NCBI RefSeq assembly: GCF_025398275.1
Contig: NZ_JAODOR010000006.1
Span: 39,351-103,350, forward strand
Source of the DNA: Microbacterium memoriense
GTDB lineage: Bacteria; Actinomycetota; Actinomycetes; Actinomycetales; Microbacteriaceae
Length of the DNA: 64,000 bases
Direction: 5' to 3'
The first letter of the stretch is position 1; each line of letters opens with the position of its first letter. A program made the position numbers and the translations under genes. Below, in pieces: positions 33,923 to 43,073 of the stretch. The notes beneath the pieces were generated by a model. The model was given only the letters and a program-made list of their open reading frames with translations, ran no database searches and had not been told where the DNA came from.

Positions 33923-33956
33923 AGAAGGGCGTCTTCCTCCGGGAAGGCGCCCTTCT
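33923..33956 (+). terminator. Terminator of infC-rpmI-rplT
   Basis: AGAAGGGCG (33923-33931) pairs with CGCCCTTCT (33948-33956), and the inner CTTCC/GGAAG continues the stem through a G-U pair to about 15 bp with a 4-base loop. It lies 16 bases after the rplT stop. No T tract. Confidence 0.8.
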
Positions 33957-33987
33957 CGGCATCCCAGGGAACAGGCCCTCGCGGCCC

Positions 33988-33993
33988 TATGCT
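33988..33993 (+). promoter_or_regulatory. -10 box of the rRNA methyltransferase gene (leaderless)
   Basis: TATGCT ends exactly 6 bases before the GTG at 34000. Confidence 0.55.
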
Positions 33994-33999
33994 GAGAGC

Positions 34000-34800
34000 G
34001 TGCTCGAGAACCCGCGTTCCCCCCGCGTGCGCGCTGTCGCCAAGCTGACCAAGCGTAGTGCTCGGCAAGAGACGGGACTCTTCCTCCTCGAAGGCCCGCA
34101 GGCTGCCCGCGAAGCCCTGGCATATCGTCCTGACACCCTCATCGAGCTGTTCGCGACGCCGTCCGCGATGGAGCGGCATCCGGACCTCCGGGACGCTGCC
34201 CGCGACGCGGGGATCGAGGTCGAGTTCACGACCGAGGCCGTCCTGGACGCGATGGCCGACACGGTTACGCCGCAGGGCATCGTTGCGGTGGCGCGCCAGT
34301 CGCCGACGTCTCTGCACGACGTCTTCGACGGGTCGCCGAAGCTCATCGCGATCTGCGAAGAAGTGCGCGATCCGGGCAATCTCGGAACGATCATCCGTGC
34401 CGCGGATGCCGCCGGCGCCGACGCCGTGATCTTGACCGGCCGGACCGTGGACCCATACAACCCGAAGGTGGTGCGGGCGACGACCGGGTCGCTGTTCCAC
34501 GTTCCCGTCGCTGTCGGCGCCGACCTGGCGTCGACGATCGAACGGGCGCACGCGTCGGGACTGCGGGTGATCGCCGCCGATGTCGGGGGAGACGACTTCC
34601 TCGCGCGACGCGATGTGCTGCGCGAGCCCACCGCATGGCTCTTCGGAAACGAGGCCCGGGGCCTCGAGGACGAGGCGTTGGCCCTGGTCGATCTGTCGTT
34701 GCGCCTGCCGATCTACGGCCGCGCAGAATCGCTCAATCTCGCGACGGCGGCGAGCGTCTGCCTCTACGAGACCGCGTTCGCGCAGCGTACCGACGGCTAA
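34000..34800 (+). CDS. SpoU/TrmH-family rRNA 2'-O-methyltransferase
   Basis: 266 residues, SPOUT class. The N-terminal substrate-binding part (AKLTKRSARQETGLFLLEGPQ) is of the RlmB/TsnR type. The knotted domain has motif 1 EEVRDPGNLGTIIRAADAAG, motif 2 WLFGNEARGLEDEAL and motif 3 LPIYGRAESLNLATAASVCLYE. It methylates a ribose, most likely in 23S rRNA. Proteins of this type lie downstream of rplT in many actinobacteria. The exact nucleotide cannot be told from sequence. Confidence 0.9.
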   Translation: MLENPRSPRVRAVAKLTKRSARQETGLFLLEGPQAAREALAYRPDTLIELFATPSAMERHPDLRDAARDAGIEVEFTTEAVLDAMADTVTPQGIVAVARQSPTSLHDVFDGSPKLIAICEEVRDPGNLGTIIRAADAAGADAVILTGRTVDPYNPKVVRATTGSLFHVPVAVGADLASTIERAHASGLRVIAADVGGDDFLARRDVLREPTAWLFGNEARGLEDEALALVDLSLRLPIYGRAESLNLATAASVCLYETAFAQRTDG

Positions 34801-34874
34801 TCCGTTTGTTCCAGGCGGGTTACGACTCGATCAAGATCCTGTGGACAGCCTGGGTGGATGCTGAGTGCTCTGCA

Positions 34875-34880
34875 TAGGCT
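34875..34880 (+). promoter_or_regulatory. -10 box of gluA (leaderless)
   Basis: TAGGCT ends 6 bases before the gluA ATG at 34887. Confidence 0.55.
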
Positions 34881-34886
34881 GACGCT

Positions 34887-35675
34887 ATGGCGACACCCGA
34901 TCCTGCCCCCGCGACGTCGAACATCACCGTGCGCCGGGGTGACCCGCTCGTCGTCGTCGACAACGTGCAGAAGCACTACGGCGAGTTTCAAGCGCTCACC
35001 GACGTCAACCTGACGGTCAATCGGGGCGAGGTGGTTGTGGTGATCGGGCCGTCCGGCTCGGGCAAGTCGACCCTCTGTCGCACGATCAACCGGCTCGAGA
35101 CGATCACGAGCGGGTCGATTTCGATCGACGGCACCGAACTCCCCAAGGAGGGCAAGGGGCTGGCCGCCCTGCGCGCCGACGTCGGCATGGTCTTTCAGTC
35201 CTTCAATCTCTTCGCCCACCTCACGATCCTCGACAACGTCACGCTCGGGCCCATCAAGGTTCGAAAGATGAAGAAGGCGGATGCGGAACGGGAGGCGATG
35301 GTGCTCCTGGACCGAGTGGGGGTGGGGCATCAGGCCTCCAAGCTTCCTGCGCAACTGTCCGGCGGGCAGCAGCAGCGCGTCGCGATCGCCCGCTCTCTCG
35401 CGATGCAACCGAAGGTCATGCTCTTCGATGAGCCGACCAGTGCGCTGGACCCCGAGATGATCAACGAAGTTCTCGACGTCATGGTCGGCCTCGCGCAGGA
35501 CGGCATGACGATGATCGTCGTCACGCACGAGATGGGCTTCGCGCGAAAGGCCGCCGATCGCGTCGTCTTCATGGCGGACGGAAAGATCCTCGAGGACGAC
35601 AAGCCCGAAGAGTTCTTCACCCATCCGAAGACGGATAGGGCGAAGGACTTCCTCTCCAAACTCATCACGCACTGA
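34887..35675 (+). CDS. gluA: Glutamate-type ABC importer, ATPase
   Basis: 262-residue polar amino acid transporter ATPase. Walker [11 protein letters not shown]-loop [13 protein letters not shown], signature [16 protein letters not shown], Walker [14 protein letters not shown] and switch histidine VVTHEMGF are all intact. It heads a four-gene cluster gluA-gluB-gluC-gluD in the order of the Corynebacterium glutamate importer. The substrate is inferred from that order and from similarity; glutamine, aspartate or related amino acids are possible. Confidence 0.93.
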   Translation: MATPDPAPATSNITVRRGDPLVVVDNVQKHYGEFQALTDVNLTVNRGEVVVVIGPSGSGKSTLCRTINRLETITSGSISIDGTELPKEGKGLAALRADVGMVFQSFNLFAHLTILDNVTLGPIKVRKMKKADAEREAMVLLDRVGVGHQASKLPAQLSGGQQQRVAIARSLAMQPKVMLFDEPTSALDPEMINEVLDVMVGLAQDGMTMIVVTHEMGFARKAADRVVFMADGKILEDDKPEEFFTHPKTDRAKDFLSKLITH

Positions 35676-35680
35676 CACAC

Positions 35681-35709
35681 TTTCCGCGGTCTGCACCGGC
35701 CGCGGGAAA
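35681..35709 (+). terminator. Hairpin between gluA and gluB
   Basis: TTTCCGCGG (35681-35689) pairs with CCGCGGGAAA (35700-35709) with one bulged G and a 10-base loop. It may attenuate or stabilise transcripts within the operon. Confidence 0.4.
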
Positions 35710-35742
35710 TTCAAGAAGATACGACACTAGGAGGACTTCGAC

Positions 35743-36651
35743 ATGCGTAAGACACGGATCAGCATGACTCTGGCGGGCATCACGCTCGCCGCACTGGCCC
35801 TTGCCGGTTGCAACAGCGGTACGCCGGGCGCTGCCCCCACCGACGGTGGGACAGAAGAGGGAACGGACGAAGGTACGGCCTGGTTCGAGGTGGCCTCCGA
35901 CGTCACACTCGAGGGCAGCCCGACGTTCGACAAGATCTCCTCGGCCGGCAAGGTCGTCGTGGGTGTGAAGGAAGATCAGCCCGGACTCGGCTACCTCGAC
36001 GTCGTCACCGGCGAGCGGACCGGCTTCGATATCGACATCGCCCGCTGGATCGCCGCATCGCTCGGCATGGACGAACAGGACATCGAGTTCATCCGCGTCG
36101 ATTCCTCGGCACGTGAGCAGTCCATCGTCAACGGTGACATCGACTATTACGTCGGCACGTATTCGATCACCGACAAGCGCAAGGACGTCATCGACTTCGC
36201 AGGTCCCTACTTCATCACCGGTCAGGGACTCCTCGTGGCGAGCGACAGTGAGATCACCGGCGAAGGCGACCTCGACGAGACCACCAATGTGTGCTCGGCG
36301 ACCGGCTCCACCCCGATCCAGAACATCCGCACGAACTACCCCAACGTGCCCACCACGGAGTTCAACGGCTACTCCGAGTGCGTTGAAGCGCTGGTCAACG
36401 GACAGGTCGCTGCGGTCACGACCGACCAGGCGATCCTGATCGGTTACGCCGCGCAGCAGCCGGACGCGCTCAAGGTCGTCGGAGAGCCCTTCAGCGAAGA
36501 GCGCTACGGCGTCGGCATCACCAAGGGTGACACCGCTCTGCAGGACCACATCAACACCCTCTTCACGGACGGTGGCGAGATCTGGCAGGCGATCTTCGAC
36601 AAGAACCTCGGTTCGTCGGGCATCGAAGTCACTCAGCCCGCCGTCGACTGA
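35743..36651 (+). CDS. gluB: Glutamate-type ABC importer, binding lipoprotein
   Basis: 302 residues. A lipoprotein signal peptide ends in LALAGC with lipid-anchored C23, followed by a spacer rich in Gly, Thr and acidic residues, and a family 3 solute-binding fold: VVVGVKEDQPGLGYLD, then TGFDIDIARWIAASLG, VNGDIDYYVGTYSITDKRKD and FAGPYFITGQGLLV. Strong AGGAGGA ribosome-binding site before ATG. A 13-bp hairpin right after the stop separates it from gluC and probably allows more binding protein than permease. Confidence 0.94.
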   Translation: MRKTRISMTLAGITLAALALAGCNSGTPGAAPTDGGTEEGTDEGTAWFEVASDVTLEGSPTFDKISSAGKVVVGVKEDQPGLGYLDVVTGERTGFDIDIARWIAASLGMDEQDIEFIRVDSSAREQSIVNGDIDYYVGTYSITDKRKDVIDFAGPYFITGQGLLVASDSEITGEGDLDETTNVCSATGSTPIQNIRTNYPNVPTTEFNGYSECVEALVNGQVAAVTTDQAILIGYAAQQPDALKVVGEPFSEERYGVGITKGDTALQDHINTLFTDGGEIWQAIFDKNLGSSGIEVTQPAVD

Positions 36652-36658
36652 CATTGCC

Positions 36659-36695
36659 GTCGGTGACAGGAGCGTCAGTCGTTCCTGTCACCGAC
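36659..36695 (+). terminator. 13-bp hairpin between gluB and gluC
   Basis: GTCGGTGACAGGA (36659-36671) is fully complementary to TCCTGTCACCGAC (36683-36695), with an 11-base loop. Lying after the binding-protein gene and before the permeases, it is probably a partial terminator or an mRNA 3'-end stabiliser. Confidence 0.75.
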
Positions 36696-36726
36696 ACTCT
36701 CCGCTTCATCTGAGAAGGGCAGGCGC

Positions 36727-37374
36727 ATGGGCGTCATCTTCGATCACCTCCCCATCTGGGGTGAGGCGATCCGCAACACGCTGATCCTGTTCTTCGGCGG
36801 TGCGGTGATCGCCCTCGTCCTCGGCACGATCGTGGGCGCTGCGCGTGTGTCGCCGGTTCCCATCGCTCGTGCGGTCGGAACGCTGTATGTCAACACCATC
36901 CGCAACACGCCTCTCACACTCGTCTTCTTCTTCTTCGCGTTCGGCTACCCGCAACTCGGGCTTCCGAAGCTCGACTTCACGCTCCTCGGCGTCGTTGCGC
37001 TCGGCATCTATACGGCCACGTACGTGGCCGAAGTCCTTCGGTCCGGTATCGGCACGGTCCCCGTGGGCCAGGCCGAGGCCGCCCGCGCGATCGGGCTGCC
37101 GTTCGGGCAGGTGATGACGCTCGTCGTCCTTCCGCAGGCCTTCCGCTCCGTCGTCCCGCCGATGATGAGCGTCTTCATCGCGCTCCTGAAGAACACGACG
37201 GTCGCCGCCGGATTCTCCGTCGCCGAGCTCGGTCGTATCCGCGCGGTCATGAGCGAGCAGGGCGAGAACGCGCTCGAAGTGCTCCTCTGGGTCGCGGCCA
37301 TCTTCGTCGCGCTCGTGCTGCTGCTCTCGTGGGTGCAACGATCTCTCGAGAACCGATGGAGGGTGGCGCGATGA
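36727..37374 (+). CDS. gluC: Glutamate-type ABC importer, permease 1
   Basis: 215-residue membrane subunit of the HisMQ type. About five helices, beginning LILFFGGAVIALVLGTIVGA. The cytoplasmic EAA loop is EAARAIGLPFGQVMTLVVLPQAFR. NTIRNTPLTLVFFFFAFGY is typical of the family. It overlaps gluD by 4 bases (ATGA). Confidence 0.92.
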   Translation: MGVIFDHLPIWGEAIRNTLILFFGGAVIALVLGTIVGAARVSPVPIARAVGTLYVNTIRNTPLTLVFFFFAFGYPQLGLPKLDFTLLGVVALGIYTATYVAEVLRSGIGTVPVGQAEAARAIGLPFGQVMTLVVLPQAFRSVVPPMMSVFIALLKNTTVAAGFSVAELGRIRAVMSEQGENALEVLLWVAAIFVALVLLLSWVQRSLENRWRVAR

Positions 37375-38282
37375 CTTCCGTGCTGTACGACGTCCCCGGA
37401 CCGCGGGCGGTCCTCCGGAACCGGCTGATCGGTGTCGTGACCGTTGTCGTCATCTTGGCGTTGCTCGGTTTCATCATCTACCGCTTCGCGGAGACCGGTC
37501 AGTTCTCGGCAGAGAAGTGGTACGTCTTCACGTTCTCCACCGTCTGGGTGCAGATCGCCGAGGCGACGGGTCGTACCCTCGCGGCGTTCGGAGCTGCGGC
37601 CGTGCTCGCCCTGCTGTTGGGATTCGTGCTCGCGATCGGGCGGATGTCCGATCACGCGTGGGTGCGAGTGCCGATCACGGCGATCGTCGAGGTTCTTCGT
37701 GCCGTCCCGGTCCTCATCATGATGCTTCTGATGTACTACGGGCTCCCGGTGCTCGGCGTGGACGTCGAGGTCTACTGGGCCGTCGTGATCCCGCTCATGC
37801 TCTACAACGGCTCGGTCCTCTCCGAGGTCATCCGCGCCGGCGTCGAAGCGCTGCCCAGCGGGCAACGCGAAGCGGGCTATGCCCTCGGTCTGCGCAAGAG
37901 CGGCGTGATGCAGCTGATCCTGCTGCCCCAGGCGATCCGCGCCATGCTCCCGGTGATCATCGCGCAGCTCGTCGTCACGTTGAAGGACACCGCTCTCGGG
38001 TTCATCATCACGTATCCCGAGTTGCTCTCGTTCGCGAAGCTGATCGGCAGCCAGGGCACGTACAACCGGCCGATCCTGCAGGCGGCGCTCGTGGCGGCAG
38101 CCATCTACATCGGCCTCTGCCTCATCCTGTCCGGGATCGCGAAGTGGGTGGAGATCCGTCTCCGTCGCTCGCCGCGCGCTGTCGCTGCCGCCGACAATCT
38201 CGCACCGCTCACGCACGAGGGCACGACCAACACGGAGCTCATCGCGGCTCAGCGGGCGCAAGGCCGGCGTCGCCGCGGCTGA
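37371..38282 (+). CDS. gluD: Glutamate-type ABC importer, permease 2
   Basis: 303 residues, partner of gluC. One helix near the N-terminus (RLIGVVTVVVILALLGFIIY), a short extracytoplasmic segment, then the HisMQ core with FVLAIGRMSDHAWV, EVLRAVPVLIMMLLMYYGLP and the EAA loop REAGYALGLRKSGVMQLILLP. The C-terminal 40 residues are polar and cytoplasmic. It closes the importer operon; pheS begins 48 bases on with its own -10. Confidence 0.92.
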   Translation: MTSVLYDVPGPRAVLRNRLIGVVTVVVILALLGFIIYRFAETGQFSAEKWYVFTFSTVWVQIAEATGRTLAAFGAAAVLALLLGFVLAIGRMSDHAWVRVPITAIVEVLRAVPVLIMMLLMYYGLPVLGVDVEVYWAVVIPLMLYNGSVLSEVIRAGVEALPSGQREAGYALGLRKSGVMQLILLPQAIRAMLPVIIAQLVVTLKDTALGFIITYPELLSFAKLIGSQGTYNRPILQAALVAAAIYIGLCLILSGIAKWVEIRLRRSPRAVAAADNLAPLTHEGTTNTELIAAQRAQGRRRRG

Positions 38283-38316
38283 TCCACTCGAGCCCGGAGC
38301 GGGCTGCGCGCGCCGG

Positions 38317-38322
38317 TAGACT
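38317..38322 (+). promoter_or_regulatory. -10 box of pheS
   Basis: TAGACT ends 8 bases before the pheS GTG at 38331. No T-box leader is present; the space is too short. Confidence 0.45.
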
Positions 38323-38330
38323 CGTCTCTT

Positions 38331-39371
38331 GTGTCTGACGCACCTGAGATCACCGCCGACGCCGTCGAGGCAGCCGTCACCGCGGCGCTCGCGGCCATCG
38401 CTGCCGCATCGTCCACGACCGAGCTGAAAGCCGCTCGTTCGGCGCATGTCGGAGAGAGCTCTGCGCTCGCCAGGCTCAACGCGCGGATGCGCGATGTGCC
38501 GAACGACCAGAAGGCCGCTTTCGGCAAGCTCGTCGGAGCAGGCCGTGGGCGCGTGGCGCAAGCGCTCGCCGCCCGAGAGGCCGAGTTGGCCGAGGCGGAG
38601 ACGGCGGCGAAGCTCGAAGCCGAACGGATCGACATCACCGCTCTTCCGCAGCGCGCGCGTGTGGGCGCACGGCATCCGCTCACACTGTTGCAGGACCAGG
38701 TCGGCGACATCTTCGTCGGCATGGGCTGGGAGATCGCGGAAGGCCCCGAGCTCGAACACGAGTGGTACAACTTCGACGCGCTGAACCTCGACGCCGACCA
38801 CCCGGCGCGGCAGATGCAGGACACGTTCTACGTCGATCCGGTTGCCGCGCATCTGCTGTTGCGCACCCAGACGAGCCCGGTGCAGATGCGCTCGATGCTG
38901 ACGCGTGATCTGCCGATCTACATCGTCTCGCCCGGCCGCGTGTACCGCACCGACGAATTCGACGCGACCCACCTCCCGGTCTTCAGCCAGTTCGAGGGCC
39001 TCGTGATCGACAAGGGCATCACGATGGCGCACCTGCGCGGCACGCTCGACCATGTCGCCCGCGCGCTGTTCGGCGCCGAGGCGAAGACCCGACTGCGTGC
39101 GAACTATTTCCCGTTCACCGAGCCGTCCGCCGAACTCGACCTCTGGCACCCGACCTTCACCGGCGGCGCCCGGTGGATCGAGTGGGGCGGCTGCGGGATG
39201 GTGAACCCGAACGTGCTCCGCGCCGCGGGGATCGACCCGGAGGAGTATTCCGGCTTCGCGTTCGGCATGGGAATCGAGCGGACGCTGATGTTCCGCTCGG
39301 ACGTGAAAGACATGCGCGACATGGCCGAGGGCGATGTGCGTTTCAGCGAGCAGTTCGGAATGGTGGTCTGA
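38331..39371 (+). CDS. pheS: Phenylalanine-tRNA ligase, alpha subunit
   Basis: 346-residue PheS. N-terminal coiled coil (about 1-95) followed by the class II catalytic domain: HPLTLLQDQVGDIFVGMGWE, FDALNLDADHPARQMQDTFY, LLRTQTSPVQMRSM (motif 2 region) and FGMGIERTLMFR (motif 3). The subunits form an alpha2beta2 tetramer with PheT. The GTG start has a -10 just upstream. Stop and pheT start overlap by one base (TGATG). Confidence 0.96.
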   Translation: MSDAPEITADAVEAAVTAALAAIAAASSTTELKAARSAHVGESSALARLNARMRDVPNDQKAAFGKLVGAGRGRVAQALAAREAELAEAETAAKLEAERIDITALPQRARVGARHPLTLLQDQVGDIFVGMGWEIAEGPELEHEWYNFDALNLDADHPARQMQDTFYVDPVAAHLLLRTQTSPVQMRSMLTRDLPIYIVSPGRVYRTDEFDATHLPVFSQFEGLVIDKGITMAHLRGTLDHVARALFGAEAKTRLRANYFPFTEPSAELDLWHPTFTGGARWIEWGGCGMVNPNVLRAAGIDPEEYSGFAFGMGIERTLMFRSDVKDMRDMAEGDVRFSEQFGMVV

Positions 39372-41878
39372 TGCGCGTCCCGTTGTCTTGGCTTCGTGAG
39401 TACGTCGATGTCCCCGCCGGCACGACACCCGAGGACGTGCTGGCCTCGCTCGTGTCGGTCGGATTCGAGGAGGAGGACGTCCACGGATTCGGGCTGACCG
39501 GCCCGATCGTCGTCGGGCAGGTCGTCTCCTTCGACCCTGAACCGCAGTCCAACGGCAAGACCATCCGGTGGTGCCAGGTCGATGTCGGTGCTTCCCACGG
39601 GGGAGTCCGCGGCATCGTCTGCGGTGCCGGCAACTTCTTCGCCGGTGACAAGGTCGTCGTGACCCTGCCCGGAGCCGTGCTGCCCGGCCCCTTTCCGATC
39701 GCCGCTCGCAAGACCTACGGTCATGTCTCGGACGGCATGATCGCGTCGGCTCGCGAACTGGGCCTCGGCGACGAGCACGACGGCATCCTGCGGCTCGTCG
39801 AACTCGGCCTCGACCCCGAGATCGGTACCGACGCGATCGCGCTGCTCGGCCTCGATGATGTCGCGGTCGAGATCAACGTCACCCCCGACCGCGGATACGC
39901 GCTGTCGTTGCGCGGCGTCGCCCGCGAGTACGCGCACGCGACGGGTGCGGCCTTCCGCGATCCCGGAGACCGGGATTTCGAGGATCTCGCGCAGCCGACG
40001 AGCGGGTTCGACGTCGCCGTGGTCGACGATGCGCCGATCCGCGGCCGCGTGGGCGCGAGCGAGTTCGTCGTCCGCGTCGTCCGTGGCGTCGATCCGACCC
40101 AGCCGACGCCGGCGTGGATGATCGCGCGGCTCCAGCTCGCCGGCATCCGCTCGCTCGGCGTGCTCATCGACATCACGAACTACGTCATGCTGGAGCTCGG
40201 CAATCCGATCCACGGCTACGACCTTGATCGACTGACGGGCGGCATCACCGTCCGGCGCGCGCGAGCGGGGGAGCACCTCACGACGCTCGACGGCAAAGAC
40301 CGCGCGCTCTCGGCCGAGGATCTCCTGATCACCGACGACTCCGGTCCGATCGGGCTCGCCGGAGTCATGGGCGGCGCGACGACCGAGATGACCGACGCGA
40401 CCCGCGACGTCCTGATCGAAGCGGCGATCTTCGACACCGTGACCATCGCGCGCAGCGCCCGTCGACACAAGCTGCCGTCCGAGGCATCCAAGCGCTTCGA
40501 GCGCGGCGTCGATCCCCTCATTCCCTTCGTGGCCGCCCGGCGCGTCGCGGACCTGATGGTGGCCCACGCCGGCGGCACGCTCGGCGAGGAGGGCGGCGCG
40601 TTGTTCGCCGAGGTCTTCCTCGAGGCGATCGACCTGCCGCGGGGCTTCCCCGCGGGTCTCATCGGTGTCGACTACACGGATGCCGAGGTCATCGGCGCGC
40701 TCGAGACCATCGGCGCAGAGGTGACCGAGGACGGCGAGACCCTCACCGTGATCCCGCCGTCGTGGCGTCCGGACCTCACCGACAAGTGGACGCTCGCCGA
40801 GGAGGTCGCCCGCATCACGGGGTACGACCGCATCCCGTCCGTGCTGCCGATTCCGCCCTCGGGCCGCGGCTTCACGTCCGCGCAGGCCGGCCGGCGTCGC
40901 GTCGCGAACGCACTGGCCGCTTCCGGTTTCGTCGAGACGCCCTCGTTCGGATTCACCACCGAGGCACAGAATGACCTGCACGGGTCACCGTCGGGAGAGC
41001 ACCTGCCGTCGATGGGACTCGCGAATCCGCTCGACGGCCAGGCGCCGTTCCTTCGGCGCTCGCTCGTCCCCGGCCTCCTCCAGGTCGCGCACCGCAACGA
41101 GTCGCGCGGACTGACGGACCTGGCGTTGTTCGAAACCGGCGCCGTCTTCCTCCCCGAGGTGGGTGTCACATACGGCACCGAGACCGTGCCGCCGGCAGCC
41201 GTGCGACCGGATGCCGCGACCCTCGCCGCCCTCGATGCCGCGATCCCGCCGCAGCCGCGCCATGTCGCCATCCTGCTGACCGGCCTCCGGGTCGCCAAGC
41301 AGCCGGGTCAGCCGGCAGAACCCTTCGACGTGGCCGATGCGCTGGACGCCGTCCGCACGATCGCCGTCGCGGCCGGGGTCGAGATCACTGTCGCGCAAGC
41401 GGCCCGCGCGGCGCTCCATCCCGGTCGCACCGGTGTGCTTCTGGTGGACGACACCGAGGTCGGCTACGTGGGCGAACTCCTGCCGGCCGTTTCGGCGGCC
41501 GCCGATCTGCCCGGGCGGGTGATCGTCGCCGAGCTCGACCTCGATCTCGTGCTCGACCTCGCGGGTGAGAAGGTCGTCGCTGCGGCGCTGTCCGGATACC
41601 CTGCGGCGACGCAGGATGTGTCCCTCGTCGTGGATGCCGCACTCCCGGCGGCCGGTGTGCGGGCTGCGCTCGCCGACGGCGCCGGGTCGTTGCTCGAGTC
41701 TGTGCGCCTGGTGGACGACTATCGCGGTGCGGGCCTGGCCGAGGGGACGAAGAGCCTGACGTTCGCGCTACGGTTCCGTGCCGACGACCGCACGCTGACG
41801 GCCGCCGAGGCGTCGGAAGCGAAGCTCGCCGGCGTCGCCGTGGCCGCCGAGCGATTCGGGGCTGCGATTCGCGAGTAG
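39371..41878 (+). CDS. pheT: Phenylalanine-tRNA ligase, beta subunit
   Basis: 835-residue PheT. MRVPLSWLREYVDVPAGTTP opens; an EMAP/tRNA-binding-like domain (about 40-155) precedes the B3/B4 editing region (for example SLGVLIDITNYVMLELGNPIH), the B5 domain (near residues 415-485), the catalytic-like core (LANPLDGQAPFLRRSLVPGLL) and a C-terminal anticodon-binding FDX-ACB domain (about 745-835, starting LSGYPAATQDVSLVVD). Complete. It converges with an SMC-like ATPase gene 18 bases away; a 6-bp hairpin TCGCGA-GTAG-TCGCGA (41869-41884) spans its end. Confidence 0.96.
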   Translation: MRVPLSWLREYVDVPAGTTPEDVLASLVSVGFEEEDVHGFGLTGPIVVGQVVSFDPEPQSNGKTIRWCQVDVGASHGGVRGIVCGAGNFFAGDKVVVTLPGAVLPGPFPIAARKTYGHVSDGMIASARELGLGDEHDGILRLVELGLDPEIGTDAIALLGLDDVAVEINVTPDRGYALSLRGVAREYAHATGAAFRDPGDRDFEDLAQPTSGFDVAVVDDAPIRGRVGASEFVVRVVRGVDPTQPTPAWMIARLQLAGIRSLGVLIDITNYVMLELGNPIHGYDLDRLTGGITVRRARAGEHLTTLDGKDRALSAEDLLITDDSGPIGLAGVMGGATTEMTDATRDVLIEAAIFDTVTIARSARRHKLPSEASKRFERGVDPLIPFVAARRVADLMVAHAGGTLGEEGGALFAEVFLEAIDLPRGFPAGLIGVDYTDAEVIGALETIGAEVTEDGETLTVIPPSWRPDLTDKWTLAEEVARITGYDRIPSVLPIPPSGRGFTSAQAGRRRVANALAASGFVETPSFGFTTEAQNDLHGSPSGEHLPSMGLANPLDGQAPFLRRSLVPGLLQVAHRNESRGLTDLALFETGAVFLPEVGVTYGTETVPPAAVRPDAATLAALDAAIPPQPRHVAILLTGLRVAKQPGQPAEPFDVADALDAVRTIAVAAGVEITVAQAARAALHPGRTGVLLVDDTEVGYVGELLPAVSAAADLPGRVIVAELDLDLVLDLAGEKVVAAALSGYPAATQDVSLVVDAALPAAGVRAALADGAGSLLESVRLVDDYRGAGLAEGTKSLTFALRFRADDRTLTAAEASEAKLAGVAVAAERFGAAIRE

Positions 41879-41896
41879 TCGCGAGTGCCCACGGTT

Positions 41897-43021
41897 CTAG
41901 CGGGATGCCCAGTTCCACGCGGGGACGTCCATGAACCCCTGGCCGGCGACGTCGGTACCGGCAGGCCCTGACGTCAGTTCGATGCGAGCGCGCTCGCCGA
42001 CGCCGTCGACGAGCGCCGGCGCGTGCGAGACGACGATGACCTGTGTGCGTTCCGCCGCGCGAACCACGAGCCGTGCGAGCGCGGGAAGAAGTGCGATGTG
42101 CAAGCTCGACTCCGGCTCGTTCAGCACGATGAGTGGCGCAGGGCGCGCCGGAAGCAGGGCGGCGCAGAGCAACAGGTAGCGCAGCGTGCCGTCGGACAGC
42201 TCCGCCGTCTCGAGCGGGCGCAGAAGACCCGGCTGCTGCAACGTCAGCCGGAACAGCCCGTCGGAACTCTCGACGCGCACGCGGCTTCCCGGAAATGCCT
42301 CGTCCACTGCGCGGTCGAGATCGGCGCCGAAACCGGCCTGGACGACGGTCGCCCAGACGGCCGCGAGGTTCGATCCGTCGTGGGCGAGGGTGTGTGACCG
42401 CGTGCCGACCTGAGGCCGGCGGGCGGGAGCATCGGCATCCACGCGAAAATGGTCGTAGAACCGCCACCCGCTCATCATCCGGCGCAGCCCCAACAGTTCC
42501 GGGGCGGTGTCGCCGTCGGCGAGGTCGGTGACGATGCTTTCGTACGGGGCGAGCTTCTGGTCGAGATTCGTCCATGCGCCCTCACGCACCCGCGTGTTCT
42601 GTCGGGTCCGGTCGATCAGCAGCGTCGACGGTTTCGCCACCGTGCCGGCGAACACCTGCTCGCGCTTGATCTCGGGGTCACGGGCGAACGGATCGCCTCG
42701 CTCCGCCTGCGGGATGCCGAGGTCGACCAGATAGCCGAGCTCGTCCGACGCGAAGCCGAGGCGCACCGCAACGGGTCCCTTCCGCACGGTTCCCTGCGTG
42801 CCGCCCGACTCCGCCCCCGCCCACAGCAGCGACGGGAGCCCGCCCTCGCGCGCGACCGCGCCGACGAGCTCGCCACGCGCCGCGGAAGCGAGCAGGCGCA
42901 GCGCGCGATACAGGTTGGATTTTCCGGAGCCGTTCGGTCCGGTCACGACGGTCAAGGGCGCCAGCGGCACGATGAGATCGCGGAGCGATCGGTAGCCGGC
43001 GACGGCAAGGGTCTGCAGCAT
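41897..43021 (-). CDS. SMC/RecF-like AAA ATPase
   Basis: 374 residues. Walker A VVTGPNGSGKSNLYRALR (P-loop residues 28-35), a long insert, an ABC-type signature ETAELSDGTLRYLLL, a Walker B PLIVLNEPESSLH (Asn replaces the usual Asp before the catalytic Glu) and VVSHAPALVDG. This is the layout of stand-alone AAA_15/AAA_21 ATPases related to RecF and the OLD family, here without a TOPRIM nuclease domain. Role unknown; many are linked to DNA repair or phage defence, but no partner gene is adjacent. ATG 43021 is chosen because homology starts at MLQTLAVAGYRSLRD; CACAGT 6 bases upstream is a weak -10. Confidence 0.8.
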   Translation of the reverse strand: MLQTLAVAGYRSLRDLIVPLAPLTVVTGPNGSGKSNLYRALRLLASAARGELVGAVAREGGLPSLLWAGAESGGTQGTVRKGPVAVRLGFASDELGYLVDLGIPQAERGDPFARDPEIKREQVFAGTVAKPSTLLIDRTRQNTRVREGAWTNLDQKLAPYESIVTDLADGDTAPELLGLRRMMSGWRFYDHFRVDADAPARRPQVGTRSHTLAHDGSNLAAVWATVVQAGFGADLDRAVDEAFPGSRVRVESSDGLFRLTLQQPGLLRPLETAELSDGTLRYLLLCAALLPARPAPLIVLNEPESSLHIALLPALARLVVRAAERTQVIVVSHAPALVDGVGERARIELTSGPAGTDVAGQGFMDVPAWNWASR

Positions 43022-43060
43022 CCTTCCACTGTGCCAGGAACCCCGGACCTGCCCGTCGGA

Positions 43061-43066
43061 TAGTGT
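43061..43066 (+). promoter_or_regulatory. -10 box of the ABC exporter operon
   Basis: TAGTGT ends 7 bases before GTG 43074 (5 before GTG 43072). Confidence 0.45.
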
Positions 43067-43073
43067 CGAGTGT

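Noticed and set aside
41897..43021. Phage-defence operon built on the SMC/RecF-like ATPase
   Set aside because: It is a single gene between pheT and an ABC exporter, without a nuclease or other defence partner.
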